Positions 26,073-34,224 are shown, numbered from the stretch's first letter. The stretch is DNA of 42,755 nt from Opitutaceae bacterium (GCA_028281165.1 JANQKI010000153.1:1-42755); one strand, 5' to 3'. Numbers and translations: made by a program. The notes: generated by a model from the sequence alone, not told the origin.

Positions 26073-26097
26073 CGGCATGTCTTAGACATGCCGCTAC
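26073..26097 (-). repeat. GTAGC-type hairpin element, copy 1
   Basis: Read on the minus strand it is GTAGC, then a 7-base arm GGCATGT, a 5-base loop and the matching arm ACATGCC. Related elements occur at 34225-34261 and 41591-41614. It lies between the convergent dnaE and comB-like genes. No T-run follows, so it is not a typical terminator. Confidence 0.5.
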
Positions 26098-26116
26098 GGG
26101 ATTAGCTTGGAGAAGG

Positions 26117-26823
26117 CTAACCTAGCTTTGTGTAGGCTCCGTCGATCAATTCGATGACGCTTTCGCTTGCGTCATGATCGAAGGAATGCGTCACATCGCC
26201 TTCGAATCCTTTTTCAATCAGCTCCCTGCTTGAGGCGCATTTTCGCAAGCCAGAAAAATCGTCTTTCTTCGCTTCTTCAAAGGCGTTAATCGCAACTCGA
26301 GTTTCAGGCGAGGCAGAACCTTCCATTGCCGCCAGTATTGAACCAGCCCCTACAAAATCTTCCAATGCAGGTCGTAAAGCGTTATTTTCCAACGCTCGCA
26401 GGCTGCTACAACCAGCTTAGCCCCTGACAGTTCGCTAAGAAATGCTCCCAGGCTTGTTGCGTTCCTGAGACAACCACAAAACGTTCGCTTAGCTGAGGAG
26501 AGATCCATTGGGAGAAGGCAGTACAATTTTTTCTCCAACGGGGATCCGCTGTAACGAGACGGGTGAAAGAGAGTAGCCCTCCTCGACTCCTTTAAACGCC
26601 GCTTGGCTAGAATCGCGTTGTTTTTCTCGGCGAATGCGGCAGCTCTGTCATCCTTCCATCGATACGGAAAAACGGTAGCCCCTCGGCTGCAAGCGACATC
26701 GGCACAACTGGAAAAAGAAAGGACATCCACGATTACGACAGCCTCGCAATCTCCAGATAAAGCCTGCAAGCCCTCAAGGCCCCATTCGAAGCGCAGCCGA
26801 AATTCCGATTGATCGTAATACAT
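26117..26823 (-). pseudogene. comB: comB-like 2-phosphosulfolactate phosphatase gene with three frameshifts
   Basis: The family sequence can be followed across the whole span, but only by changing frame three times. From the ATG at 26821, one frame gives VVIVDVLSFSSCADVA to about 26600. A second frame then gives GYSLSPVSLQRIP and VLPSPNGSLLS, ending in a stop near 26487. The first frame resumes with CGCLRNATSLGAFL to ACERW. A third frame, from about 26390, gives ENNALRPALEDFVGAGSIL to the end at 26117. The implied changes are a one-base loss, a one-base gain and a one-base loss (probably one G after CGTTGG). The active form would be about 235 residues. Decay is more likely than programmed shifting, but assembly error is possible. 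Confidence 0.8.
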
Positions 26824-26839
26824 GAACTTCTGTATCCGA

Positions 26840-26870
26840 AAAATAAAGCGAGCTAAGGAACTAGCTCGCT
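26840..26870 (-). terminator. Intrinsic terminator of the AsmA-like gene
   Basis: On the minus strand AGCGAGCTA pairs with TAGCTCGCT around a 6-base loop, followed by TTATTTTT. It starts 32 bases after the stop of the 26902-27663 gene. Confidence 0.85.
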
Positions 26871-26901
26871 GAATTGAAGGAGTTAACCCTCCCCCAAAAC
26901 T

Positions 26902-27663
26902 CTATTCAGGCTGCTTCTCTTCGTCGCCTTTGATGGCTCCCCTGATGCCTTGCAAAAGACCTCCCACTTTTTCCTTAGCTTTTTGCCCGAAGTTTTGCAG
27001 TTGCGATCCGACGGAAATGCCGGACTGAGCAACGGAAGCGATAGTCTCTTTATTTATGGAGTTAAAGGCAACCCGCAGCACCTCTTGCAAGGTGGCTCCC
27101 TTTTCGCCCTGACCGATGTCTTTCAGCTCGATGTCCGGCAGATCGACAATGATCGGCTCCGGCTGGACTGCGGGGATAAGTACCGTTATTTTGCCATTGG
27201 TAATGCGAAACAAGTCGATCTGAAAAGCCTTGCTACTTTCAGTCTCCTCTTCTTCCACTGAGGGACCGGTGAATGACTCGATGTTCGCTAAAATCTGTCC
27301 GATATTGCTTTTCCCGGAAACCATTTCGTAAGTGATCTCGGGCCCATCGATGAGAATCTGTTGGATCACCACCTTTTCCGACATGGCAGACCAAGGATCG
27401 AGGTCTAGATCGACACTGCCCAATTGAATCGAGCTATCCGTTTGAAAACCCTCGGGGTTCCCAACCATAAGCCCTCCCAGCGAGGCGGAACCCGCAAGAA
27501 GAGAAAAATCTACCTTGTCTAGCTTAATCTCCGTCTGAGTGACTTCCGGCCCAAAGGCCTCGACTCCAGCCGCTATGCCTTTCCCAACGACGCTAGAGAA
27601 ACCGAAAAGAACGACCAAACCGATAACCAGAAGAACGACAATGACAGCGATGAATTTTTTCAT
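26902..27663 (-). CDS. AsmA-like membrane-anchored periplasmic protein
   Basis: A 253-residue protein with an N-terminal uncleaved signal anchor (residues 4-24, VIVVLLVIGLVVLFGF). A beta-rich region follows, reminiscent of AsmA/DUF748 proteins (VDFSLLAGSASLGGLMVGNP, then VIQQILIDGPEITYEM). The C-terminal quarter is amphipathic and Gly/Lys rich. AsmA-like proteins act in lipid transport or outer-membrane homeostasis; the assignment here is by pattern only. It lies 142 bases downstream of the DUF4097 gene and may belong to the same sigma-factor cassette, and a terminator follows it. Confidence 0.7.
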   Translation of the reverse strand: MKKFIAVIVVLLVIGLVVLFGFSSVVGKGIAAGVEAFGPEVTQTEIKLDKVDFSLLAGSASLGGLMVGNPEGFQTDSSIQLGSVDLDLDPWSAMSEKVVIQQILIDGPEITYEMVSGKSNIGQILANIESFTGPSVEEEETESSKAFQIDLFRITNGKITVLIPAVQPEPIIVDLPDIELKDIGQGEKGATLQEVLRVAFNSINKETIASVAQSGISVGSQLQNFGQKAKEKVGGLLQGIRGAIKGDEEKQPE

Positions 27664-27805
27664 AGGGCAAAAAAGTTAAATCTTTTCTAGCAAGAACAGA
27701 ATTCCATGCCAGATCTTTCTGATGGACCAGTCTTTTTTGCCAAAGGTTCAGTTCGTAGCCAAAATGTATCAGTTCCTGTGCTACGGCAGAGAATGTTTGA
27801 AAGTT

Positions 27806-28630
27806 TTAATAAACCCGGACTTCGATATCCCCATCCACTGTGTGAAGCTCAACGATAGAGCCGCCGCCATTTAGATGAATTTGACGAATGTTGTCGATAT
27901 TCCTGATCCGGATCGGAGGAAATGGGGGGGTTGGGGCTTTTGGGGCTTTCGGTATCTTGATACCATCTCCGCTTTCAAAATTGGAGCTCTTTGGGACGGA
28001 TCGTCTAAATTCATCGTCAATATCGATCTCACCATCGAAGGTCATTGCTGACAAGTTTGCTTGAATATCCACCGGAAGTTCCAACTCGATGTCGCCATCC
28101 AAAGTATTTAACGAAATGAAGAATTCGTCGCTGACGACCTCGCTGATGGAAAGCTCGACATCGCCGTCAACCGTATTGGCGATCACCGACCCGCTCATCT
28201 CTGTCATTTCGAGATCGCCGTCTTTGGAGGATATCTCGAATTCGCCGGACAGTTCACGAAGCGAAATATCGCCATCCACCAAGCTAACAGCCACATTTGA
28301 CTTGTAAGGAAGTTTCAATGACAAATGATCGAGATCGCTCAAGGCTCCAAAATGGATATCCACACTGTTCCCATCCTGAGAAACATGCCATCCCTTCGGC
28401 GCAAACCTAGATCGATCTTCATCAAAATCACCATCGGCCTTCAGCAGAATTACGTCACCCTCGTACCCTTCGATCTCGATGTCTCCTTCGATCGTAGAGA
28501 CTTTTACAATACAAGACTCATCTTTGAATTCAAGCTCGATGGGGAACTCAAGAACATCCTTAGCCAACGTCACCCAACTAACAAGGGACAAACAGGAGGC
28601 GATCAACTGGTGTGATATTCGAGAACTCAT
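27806..28630 (-). CDS. Secreted DUF4097-like beta-repeat protein
   Basis: A 274-residue protein with a signal peptide (LIASCLSLVSWVTLA, cleavage near residue 23). It is built of repeated strands with the pattern x-x-x-DGDIE-x (VSTIEGDIEIEGYEGD, LVDGDISL, SKDGDLEM, TVDGDVEL, TLDGDIEL, HTVDGDIEV). That is typical of DUF4097, an adhesin-like beta-helix family often found beside ECF sigma and anti-sigma genes. A Pro-rich linker (KAPKAPTPPFPP) interrupts the last third. It begins 11 bases after the HEAT-repeat gene, so it is in the same operon. Role unknown, probably an envelope sensor or stress product. Confidence 0.8.
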   Translation of the reverse strand: MSSRISHQLIASCLSLVSWVTLAKDVLEFPIELEFKDESCIVKVSTIEGDIEIEGYEGDVILLKADGDFDEDRSRFAPKGWHVSQDGNSVDIHFGALSDLDHLSLKLPYKSNVAVSLVDGDISLRELSGEFEISSKDGDLEMTEMSGSVIANTVDGDVELSISEVVSDEFFISLNTLDGDIELELPVDIQANLSAMTFDGEIDIDDEFRRSVPKSSNFESGDGIKIPKAPKAPTPPFPPIRIRNIDNIRQIHLNGGGSIVELHTVDGDIEVRVY

Positions 28631-28641
28631 GTCGGCGTCGT

Positions 28642-29478
28642 TTATATAAACTCGTTTAGATCATCCTTGGTTGCGCGAGCCTGCTCATTCCTTCCTCTGA
28701 TTTCTTCCAGAGCGCGGCGAGCCTTTTCCCTGACTACAGAATGCTGAAGCTCGTCTTCAGCTAGCTTTTGCAGCACTGGTAGTGACGCCTCGTCTCGCTC
28801 CGCAGCTAGAAAACCAATGAGCTGGGCCTTGACGAGCAACGGTTGATCAGAATTCAACATTGTCCTGAATTCCTGGATAACGGTTTCATTTTCGGTAAAC
28901 GGGGCGAGAGCGCCAAGAGCGGCTAATCGCACATTTACACTGCTATCGTTTTCGATCGTCTGGATAAGGGCGGGAATAAACGCCGCGCTAGGTTCTTCGA
29001 TGGCCGCGCATTGCAGCGCCCCCCGCATTCGATCGCTAACCGACGCTTGCTGCAGCATACTCAAGGCGATTAACTCTCTTGAGGCCTTTAGCTCGTTACG
29101 CAGCTCTGCCAGATCCTTACGCTCCTGCGAATTGAAAAGAAATGAATTGCCCAGGAAAAAGCCAAACAGAAATATAGCGGCCAAGCCCAGCCAAGGAGCT
29201 AGGGAGCCCATTCGCAAAGCCAACGGCTTAGCTGGGCCAGTTCCGTATCCACCTTCCAAATGCGCTTGCTTGAATTCGCTCAAGGCTTTTTCAAACCTCT
29301 GCTCGCTATTCTTCGGTGGAAGAGGCAGCTCAAGTTCACCTAGATTTTGCCAAATCGCCTTGAGATTCTTTTCCTCGGTCGAAGTTTTATTCGAGGGAGT
29401 CGAAGACTCATTGTCGCTAACTTCGTTCGATTCGACGAGTTCGTCCACTAAACGCTCTATAGATTCTGGTTCCTTCAT
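28642..29478 (-). CDS. Putative anti-sigma factor: membrane-anchored HEAT-repeat protein
   Basis: A 278-residue protein. The N-terminal 90 residues are acidic and cytoplasmic, including KNLKAIWQNLGELELPLPPK. One membrane helix spans 94-114. The C-terminal part (about 130-270) has HEAT-type helical repeats (SSVNVRLAALGALAPF, LPVLQKLAED). No zinc-binding HxxxCxxC motif is present, so it is not a classical zinc anti-sigma. Its start overlaps the sigma-factor stop by 4 bases, and that coupling is the main reason for the anti-sigma call. The orientation would place the repeats in the periplasm. Confidence 0.7.
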   Translation of the reverse strand: MKEPESIERLVDELVESNEVSDNESSTPSNKTSTEEKNLKAIWQNLGELELPLPPKNSEQRFEKALSEFKQAHLEGGYGTGPAKPLALRMGSLAPWLGLAAIFLFGFFLGNSFLFNSQERKDLAELRNELKASRELIALSMLQQASVSDRMRGALQCAAIEEPSAAFIPALIQTIENDSSVNVRLAALGALAPFTENETVIQEFRTMLNSDQPLLVKAQLIGFLAAERDEASLPVLQKLAEDELQHSVVREKARRALEEIRGRNEQARATKDDLNEFI

Positions 29479-30044
29479 TGAGATACTCCTTCCGTAAGAT
29501 TTTCAAATTCCTTTTTCAATGCCTGCAACGCTCGAAAAATGCGCGCTTTGACCGTTCCCAATTTGCAATCGAGAACATGGGCGATCTCCTCGCACTTCAG
29601 CCCCTGAAAACGACTCAACAGAATCACCTCTCTTTTCGCTTCTGGAAGATTATCCAGAGCCTGTCGCAGAAGATCCAAATCGTTTTGTCGGCCAAAACCG
29701 ATATCTTCTCTCGTTAGGCTGGGCTCTTCATGGTAATGGTCCGGATCGTCGAGCACCGTCAGGTTTCGTCCCTCACGGCGAGCCCAATCGTAGTAGGCAT
29801 TTCGAGCGATGCGAAACAGCCAGGAAGCGAATTTGAGCTGCGACTTGAAAGAATGACGGTATTTAAGGGCTCGCAAGAATACATCCTGCGTCAGGTCCTC
29901 TGCAGCATGGGACTTGCCGGTCAAAGAACAGAGATAGCCATAGACATGTCCGTGGTGCCGCTGAAAAAGAATCCCCATTTTGTCGAGATCTCCTTCCTGT
30001 ACGGCGACCATCAAACTATCGTCGCTAGGCTCGCTTTCGTGCAT
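29475..30044 (-). CDS. ECF RNA polymerase sigma factor
   Basis: A 189-residue sigma-70 family ECF factor. Region 2 is visible in HAAEDLTQDVFLRALKY and FASWLFRIARNAYYDWARR. Region 4 is in LDNLPEAKREVILLSRFQGL and the helix-turn-helix CEEIAHVLDCKLGTVKARIFRAL. It heads an operon with a HEAT-repeat membrane protein (4-base overlap) and a DUF4097 protein. The most likely action is regulated release from the membrane partner after an envelope signal. A hairpin sits just upstream of the start. Confidence 0.93.
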   Translation of the reverse strand: MHESEPSDDSLMVAVQEGDLDKMGILFQRHHGHVYGYLCSLTGKSHAAEDLTQDVFLRALKYRHSFKSQLKFASWLFRIARNAYYDWARREGRNLTVLDDPDHYHEEPSLTREDIGFGRQNDLDLLRQALDNLPEAKREVILLSRFQGLKCEEIAHVLDCKLGTVKARIFRALQALKKEFENLTEGVSQ

Positions 30045-30056
30045 GCAAATTATCGG

Positions 30057-30077
30057 CTACTCAACAATACTGAGTAG
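30057..30077. promoter_or_regulatory. Inverted repeat upstream of the ECF sigma gene
   Basis: CTACTCA and TGAGTAG flank a 7-base loop. The element ends 13 bases before the ATG of the sigma gene, so it could hide its ribosome binding site in the mRNA or be an operator. Confidence 0.45.
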
Positions 30078-30151
30078 ACCGGGCCTTGGTTGCCAAATAA
30101 TTCGCTAAAGCGACGAAATTCCAAAGACTGGAGCAAAAGTGTACGCGAGGG

Positions 30152-30207
30152 AGGGAGGCTTGCGTGCCACGGCGTAGTCCTTCGAAGACGGGTCCTCAAG
30201 CCTCCCT
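30152..30207. repeat. Palindromic intergenic repeat
   Basis: A perfect 11-bp inverted repeat (AGGGAGGCTTG at 30152-30162 and CAAGCCTCCCT at 30197-30207) encloses a 34-base interior with its own small dyad CTTCGAAG. It lies in the 219-base gap between the sigma gene and the unknown secreted protein gene. It has the form of a dispersed REP-like element. No other full copy is seen in the window. Confidence 0.5.
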
Positions 30208-30263
30208 ACCATATTGGAAAATCTTATTGGAGATTGATTTATCAGTCAGTCCCCAAGAAAAGA

Positions 30264-30836
30264 TCAACGACTTGCGAACTCCAGGCTCCCGTTTTGATAG
30301 AAGTAGGTCATAGGGATCATCGACGTCCGAATTTCCTCCATGCCCGAAAAGAAATGAATTTGATTAGGCATTTCGTATCCGAGTTTAACATACACTCGTA
30401 ACGATTTTCGCTTTCCTGCCTTCAATGGACCAAGCGAACGACAGTAGAAAGACTTAACGCCATAGGTATCGAAGGCGATCGCATAATAGCAGTCTTCGAT
30501 GTCTCGATCCGAAATCACATCGCAGAGAAGCGTGTACCAGTTTTGCGAACTGCTGAACATCAGGATTCCATCCTTTTTAGCGACGCCCATCCGCAGATTC
30601 TTCTTCACCTCAATCTTGAGAAAACCTTCTGCGAAGGAATCAGCAGGCAGCAAAGTCAAAGATTGGGTGTTGCCCTTCACTAAATCATCGCCGGTAAAAC
30701 AAAGCGGAGCCCCTCGATTCACCTCCGCCACGGGAAGATACTCTCCATCCTGAAGACAGTAGAGAAGGCTTTGAGCGAGAAGAGATACCGGGGTAAGAGC
30801 GAGGAAAACGACCAGAAACATGCGACAGACATTCAT
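30264..30836 (-). CDS. Secreted protein of unknown function
   Basis: A 190-residue protein with a clear signal peptide (MFLVVFLALTPVSLLAQ, cleavage near residue 22). Mature Cys residues lie in YCLQDG, LCFTGDD, LLCDVISDRDIEDC and FYCRSLG, so disulfides in the periplasm are likely. The pattern is mostly beta. I do not recognise a family. It stands alone between the sigma operon and a 338-base gap. Confidence 0.65.
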   Translation of the reverse strand: MNVCRMFLVVFLALTPVSLLAQSLLYCLQDGEYLPVAEVNRGAPLCFTGDDLVKGNTQSLTLLPADSFAEGFLKIEVKKNLRMGVAKKDGILMFSSSQNWYTLLCDVISDRDIEDCYYAIAFDTYGVKSFYCRSLGPLKAGKRKSLRVYVKLGYEMPNQIHFFSGMEEIRTSMIPMTYFYQNGSLEFASR

Positions 30837-31174
30837 CTTATGAAGGGGATACGAGACACTAATGTCTAATCGGCATGTTGAGCTTCAATTTAAGTGCCGT
30901 AGAGACGATTTAATCGAATTCCGCCCAAAAAATTCTCGATTCCTTGAGGGCGTCGGTTTTAGCGCCTTTTGTACAAAGAAATTTGAACGTTTCTCGAAAC
31001 TATGTTTCAATCGTCATTCCTGCCTAGGAGAGTCAACGGATGGCTGTGTATCAGATTTTTTCTGACAGTCTAAAATCGGCCTAAGGTTTGAGGAATGCCA
31101 GGTGTACAAGTAAATAAAGTAGCCAATTTTGGTTTATGAGGTATAGTACGCTTAACTTACTGTAAACGAACAGT
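30837..31174. other. Gap of 338 bases with no convincing gene
   Basis: An open frame at 30862-31065 (67 residues) has no family features, no ribosome binding site and an odd composition, so it is not called. A -10-like TATAGT lies at 31142-31147 before the SDR gene. The operator-like dyad at 31158-31175 is listed separately. Confidence 0.5.
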
Positions 31175-31175
31175 A
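31158..31175. promoter_or_regulatory. Dyad overlapping the start of the SDR gene
   Basis: TACTGT and ACAGTA are separated by 6 bases and end on the A of the ATG. The arms equal those of the enterobacterial LexA site, but the spacing is 6 rather than 8, so another repressor is as likely. TATAGT at 31142-31147 could be the -10 element. Confidence 0.4.
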
Positions 31176-32044
31176 TGGAACAACCCCTCACTATCCTCAT
31201 CACTGGTTGTAGCTCCGGTATCGGCTACGAATTGCTCAAGCTGTTCAACCATCATCCCTATCGCGTTGTTGCCACAGCATTGCCGGAATCCGTTGAGTCC
31301 CTAAAGGCCGATCCAGTTAGCCAGAGCGAGCGCATTTGGGTGAGACAGCTTGATGTGGCGGATTTCGAAGCAGCTAGCGCTATAGTCCAAGACACCAAGG
31401 AAACATGGGGGCCCATCGACGTGCTGATCAACAACGCGGGTATATCTTATCGATCCGTAATCGAAGACATGACGCCCGAGGACGAACAACGGCAGATCGC
31501 CGTGAATTATCTGGGGGCCATGCACCTCATTCGCGAGTGCCTTCCCGAAATGAGACGACGTAAAACAGGGCGCATCATAAACGTTTCCTCAGTGGGTGGC
31601 ATGATGGCCATGCCGACCATGGCATCCTACTCGGCTTCCAAGTTCGCTCTGGAAGGAGCTTCGGAATCGCTTTGGTACGAAATGAAACCTTGGAATATCA
31701 AGGTCACTCTAGTCCGACCGGGCTTCATCAATTCCATAGCCTTCCGCAAGGTGTTGTACTCCAGCAAACGCAATGGAGGATCCAGTTCTACGTCTTACGA
31801 TTCTCACTACCACTGCATGAGCCAATTCGTCGAGAAGTTCATGACCAAATCGAAAAGCACCTCAGCTAGTGTTGCTAAGCGTATCTACAAGGCGACCCAA
31901 ATGGACAATCCCCCGCTTCGAATGGCTGGCACCAGAGATGCATGGCTTTTCTACTTCCTTCGACGCTTGCTACCGCGAGCTTTGTATCACAAACTTTTAT
32001 ACATGAGTTTGCCGGGTCGAAAGGAATGGGGGAGGAAATCGTGA
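31175..32044 (+). CDS. SDR-family oxidoreductase
   Basis: A 289-residue classical short-chain dehydrogenase/reductase. The cofactor motif is TGCSSGIG near residues 10-17, the structural motif is NNAG, and the catalytic Ser-Tyr-Lys appears as NVSSVGG and YSASK. It is longer than the usual 250 residues, with a basic C-terminal extension that may contact the membrane (WLFYFLRRLLPRALYHKLL). The substrate is unknown. Its TGA overlaps the GTG start of the DoxX-like gene, so the two are translationally coupled. Confidence 0.92.
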   Translation: MEQPLTILITGCSSGIGYELLKLFNHHPYRVVATALPESVESLKADPVSQSERIWVRQLDVADFEAASAIVQDTKETWGPIDVLINNAGISYRSVIEDMTPEDEQRQIAVNYLGAMHLIRECLPEMRRRKTGRIINVSSVGGMMAMPTMASYSASKFALEGASESLWYEMKPWNIKVTLVRPGFINSIAFRKVLYSSKRNGGSSSTSYDSHYHCMSQFVEKFMTKSKSTSASVAKRIYKATQMDNPPLRMAGTRDAWLFYFLRRLLPRALYHKLLYMSLPGRKEWGRKS

Positions 32045-32496
32045 ACATAAGAGAGAATCAAAAGGATGTCGTAGACCTTCTCTTCCGCCTTTTGTTTAGC
32101 CTTATTTTTCTGGCTCTAGGAGCTGAGCATATTTTCAGCGATCAACTGATCCAGAAGCTCATGCCAGACTGGATGCCTGCGCCCCGCTTGATTTCAATCC
32201 TAAGTGGCTTCGTCCTCCTCGCGGGTGGAGGGATGATCGCTCTTGGCTTTAGACTCCGATTGGCCGCGACTACACTCATTGTGTTCCTGTTTTTGGTTAC
32301 GATCCTCGTACATGGGGCGGACTTGCTAGGGAAACCGGAATTTGTCGATCAAGATCACGCTTGGCTATGGACCATTTTTCAACGCAGCAACTACGCCAAA
32401 AACATTTGCCTAATCGGCGTTTGCCTACGCTTGCTCTACTACACTCCAGGAAGATGGAGCTTGGAAGCGAAACTCCTTGGAAAATCCCGTGTGTAA
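32041..32496 (+). CDS. DoxX-like membrane protein
   Basis: A 151-residue protein with four hydrophobic helices, starting DLLFRLLFSLIFLALGAEHI. It includes an Arg in the first helix and a Gly-rich second helix (ISILSGFVLLAGGGMIALGF), as in the DoxX/SURF4-like family. The GTG at 32041 is chosen because GGGGAGGAA lies just ahead and it forms a GTGA overlap with the SDR stop. An open frame extends further upstream but inside the SDR gene. Function in the family is poorly defined, with links to redox stress. Confidence 0.78.
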   Translation: MNIRENQKDVVDLLFRLLFSLIFLALGAEHIFSDQLIQKLMPDWMPAPRLISILSGFVLLAGGGMIALGFRLRLAATTLIVFLFLVTILVHGADLLGKPEFVDQDHAWLWTIFQRSNYAKNICLIGVCLRLLYYTPGRWSLEAKLLGKSRV

Positions 32497-32667
32497 CGAA
32501 AAAAATTTGACAGTCTCTTCCCGACTATGCCAGTTTTCATCCGTTGCTCGCAAGGGAGCCTCCTCGTCCGCGGAAAGGGTTTAACCCGCCTTTCATCTCA
32601 CAGATGATAGCCTTCTTTTCAACCTGGTTGGCGGACGACGGGACAGAAATCAGAAAAGGAGGTCTCC

Positions 32668-33795
32668 ATGACCGCATTGCCAGAACGCCCGAATTTGGCG
32701 TATCTCAAGAAGAGAGCGAAGCAGCTCTTGGCGAGCTGCCGCGAAGATGATTCGAAATCGATCGAATTTGTACAAAGCAATCTGCCTTTGGATCGCAGGA
32801 AAGTATCCAAAATTGAAGGACTGCAACTAGCAGACGTCCAACACGCCATCGCCAGAGACTACGAATGCCAATCTTGGCCCAAACTAACTCGACAGGTTCA
32901 GCTAATAGCCTCTCAAGAACCGTTGCCTAAGGAAAGAGAGCATCGTATTGAAAAGCTTTACTTTCTCATTCGCGAAGAACGCTGGCTCGAAATAGAGCAT
33001 TACCTTGAGCAAGATAAATCGCTTATCGATATCCCAGAACCGAATGGCGGGTTCAGACCACTCACCTACGCTATCGACCAACAACGCCTCTCATCAGTCA
33101 GAATGCTACTCGAGATGGGAGCTCAAGCCGATCCGCCCAATGTGAAATCGAGCCATACTCCGCTGAGCTGGGCTATCACCACAGGATACACGAAAGCAGC
33201 CCGCTTGCTTATTGGAGCCGGGGCTGAGCCAGACCTCTATTGCGCGGCCGGTCTTGGCATGCTCGATCCGGTAAAGGAATTCTTCAACGAAAAGGGAGAA
33301 CTCATTTCGGGGTCGTGCCGCTTTGGCTCCTCACGCTATGACGATAACGGCAAAATCCTGCCCAAGCCACCGGAGCAAGTCGAAGACTGTATCTCCGATG
33401 CTCTCTACATGGCTTCCCGCAATGGACATCTGGATACAGCCAGATTTCTTCTCCAACAAGGAGCCGATCCGAATTTCCGAGCCTACATGGGAGGAACAGC
33501 TCTCCATTGGGCCTATGGCGAGGGATCGAGAGAACTCATTGAGCTACTCGTTGCGAATGGAGCTGATCCATTAAAGAGGGACAAGGTCTACCGGCTTCCG
33601 CCAAGCGAATTTGGAATTCGGCGATCTATCGAATGGAACATTCCTAGCCTCCTTAAAAATATTCGAGAAGGCTTTCCTGAGCTTTTCCAAAATTCAGCAG
33701 CTCTTTCGAAATGGAGAGAGCTCGCCGGAAAACAGGAAAAAGCGAATGAGCTTTTAAAATTTCTGGATGATAAACATACAAAAATATATTCTTAA
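32668..33795 (+). CDS. Ankyrin-repeat protein
   Basis: A 375-residue soluble protein. The N-terminal 85 residues (NLAYLKKRAKQLLAS, then DVQHAIARDYECQSWPKL) form a helical module often seen before ankyrin repeats in bacterial proteins. Ankyrin repeats follow: FRPLTYAIDQQRLSSVRMLL, TPLSWAITTGYTKAARLLI, ALYMASRNGHLDTARFLL and TALHWAYGEGSRELIELL. A good ribosome binding site, AAAGGAGG, lies 5 bases ahead of the ATG. A second ankyrin gene follows directly. Binding partner unknown. Confidence 0.9.
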   Translation: MTALPERPNLAYLKKRAKQLLASCREDDSKSIEFVQSNLPLDRRKVSKIEGLQLADVQHAIARDYECQSWPKLTRQVQLIASQEPLPKEREHRIEKLYFLIREERWLEIEHYLEQDKSLIDIPEPNGGFRPLTYAIDQQRLSSVRMLLEMGAQADPPNVKSSHTPLSWAITTGYTKAARLLIGAGAEPDLYCAAGLGMLDPVKEFFNEKGELISGSCRFGSSRYDDNGKILPKPPEQVEDCISDALYMASRNGHLDTARFLLQQGADPNFRAYMGGTALHWAYGEGSRELIELLVANGADPLKRDKVYRLPPSEFGIRRSIEWNIPSLLKNIREGFPELFQNSAALSKWRELAGKQEKANELLKFLDDKHTKIYS

Positions 33796-33796
33796 A

Positions 33797-34222
33797 ATGA
33801 ATACAGAAATCGAAACACAATTTTGCGATGCCATAACGTCAGGCGATACACCGACAACGCTGAGCCTTCTTGAGGAAAATCCCGCCCTAGCGAATACTAA
33901 AGGTTCCGTTCATCCGGACCACCGAGAATGGATGGCGAAAAACAAAGCGGAAAAAGGTTGGACCGCGCTTCACTTGGCAGCCCATTACGGTCAGCTGGAA
34001 ATAGCGAAGGCTCTGATTGCCAAAGGAGCGAAAATCAATACCATCGCTGATAATGCCATTTCGAATACGCCACTGCACGCAGCCGTAGCCGGCGGTAAGG
34101 CCGAAATCATAGCCCTGTTGATTGAAGCTGGAGCTGATACGGAACTAACCGATCGAAACAGTTTTAAACCCATCGATCTAGCGAAACAAAGCCAAAATCA
34201 AAAACTGATAGAACTCTTCTAA
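33797..34222 (+). CDS. Small ankyrin-repeat protein
   Basis: A 141-residue protein with about three ankyrin repeats (WTALHLAAHYGQLEIAKALI, TPLHAAVAGGKAEIIALLIE and the capping FKPIDLAKQSQNQKLIEL). The start is taken at MNTEIETQ, directly after the stop of the larger ankyrin gene; an in-frame ATG at 33767 would overlap that gene. The pair is probably one operon. A protein-binding role is likely, the partner unknown. Confidence 0.88.
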   Translation: MNTEIETQFCDAITSGDTPTTLSLLEENPALANTKGSVHPDHREWMAKNKAEKGWTALHLAAHYGQLEIAKALIAKGAKINTIADNAISNTPLHAAVAGGKAEIIALLIEAGADTELTDRNSFKPIDLAKQSQNQKLIELF

Positions 34223-34224
34223 AC

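Noticed and set aside
26350..26823. comB 5' part as a complete 157-residue protein
   Set aside because: The expected SPNGS block and C-terminal third lie in other frames, so the end of this frame is a frameshift product.
30862..31065. Plus-strand 67-codon open frame with several Cys
   Set aside because: No ribosome binding site, no family pattern and a composition unlike neighbouring proteins; it looks like chance in a gap.
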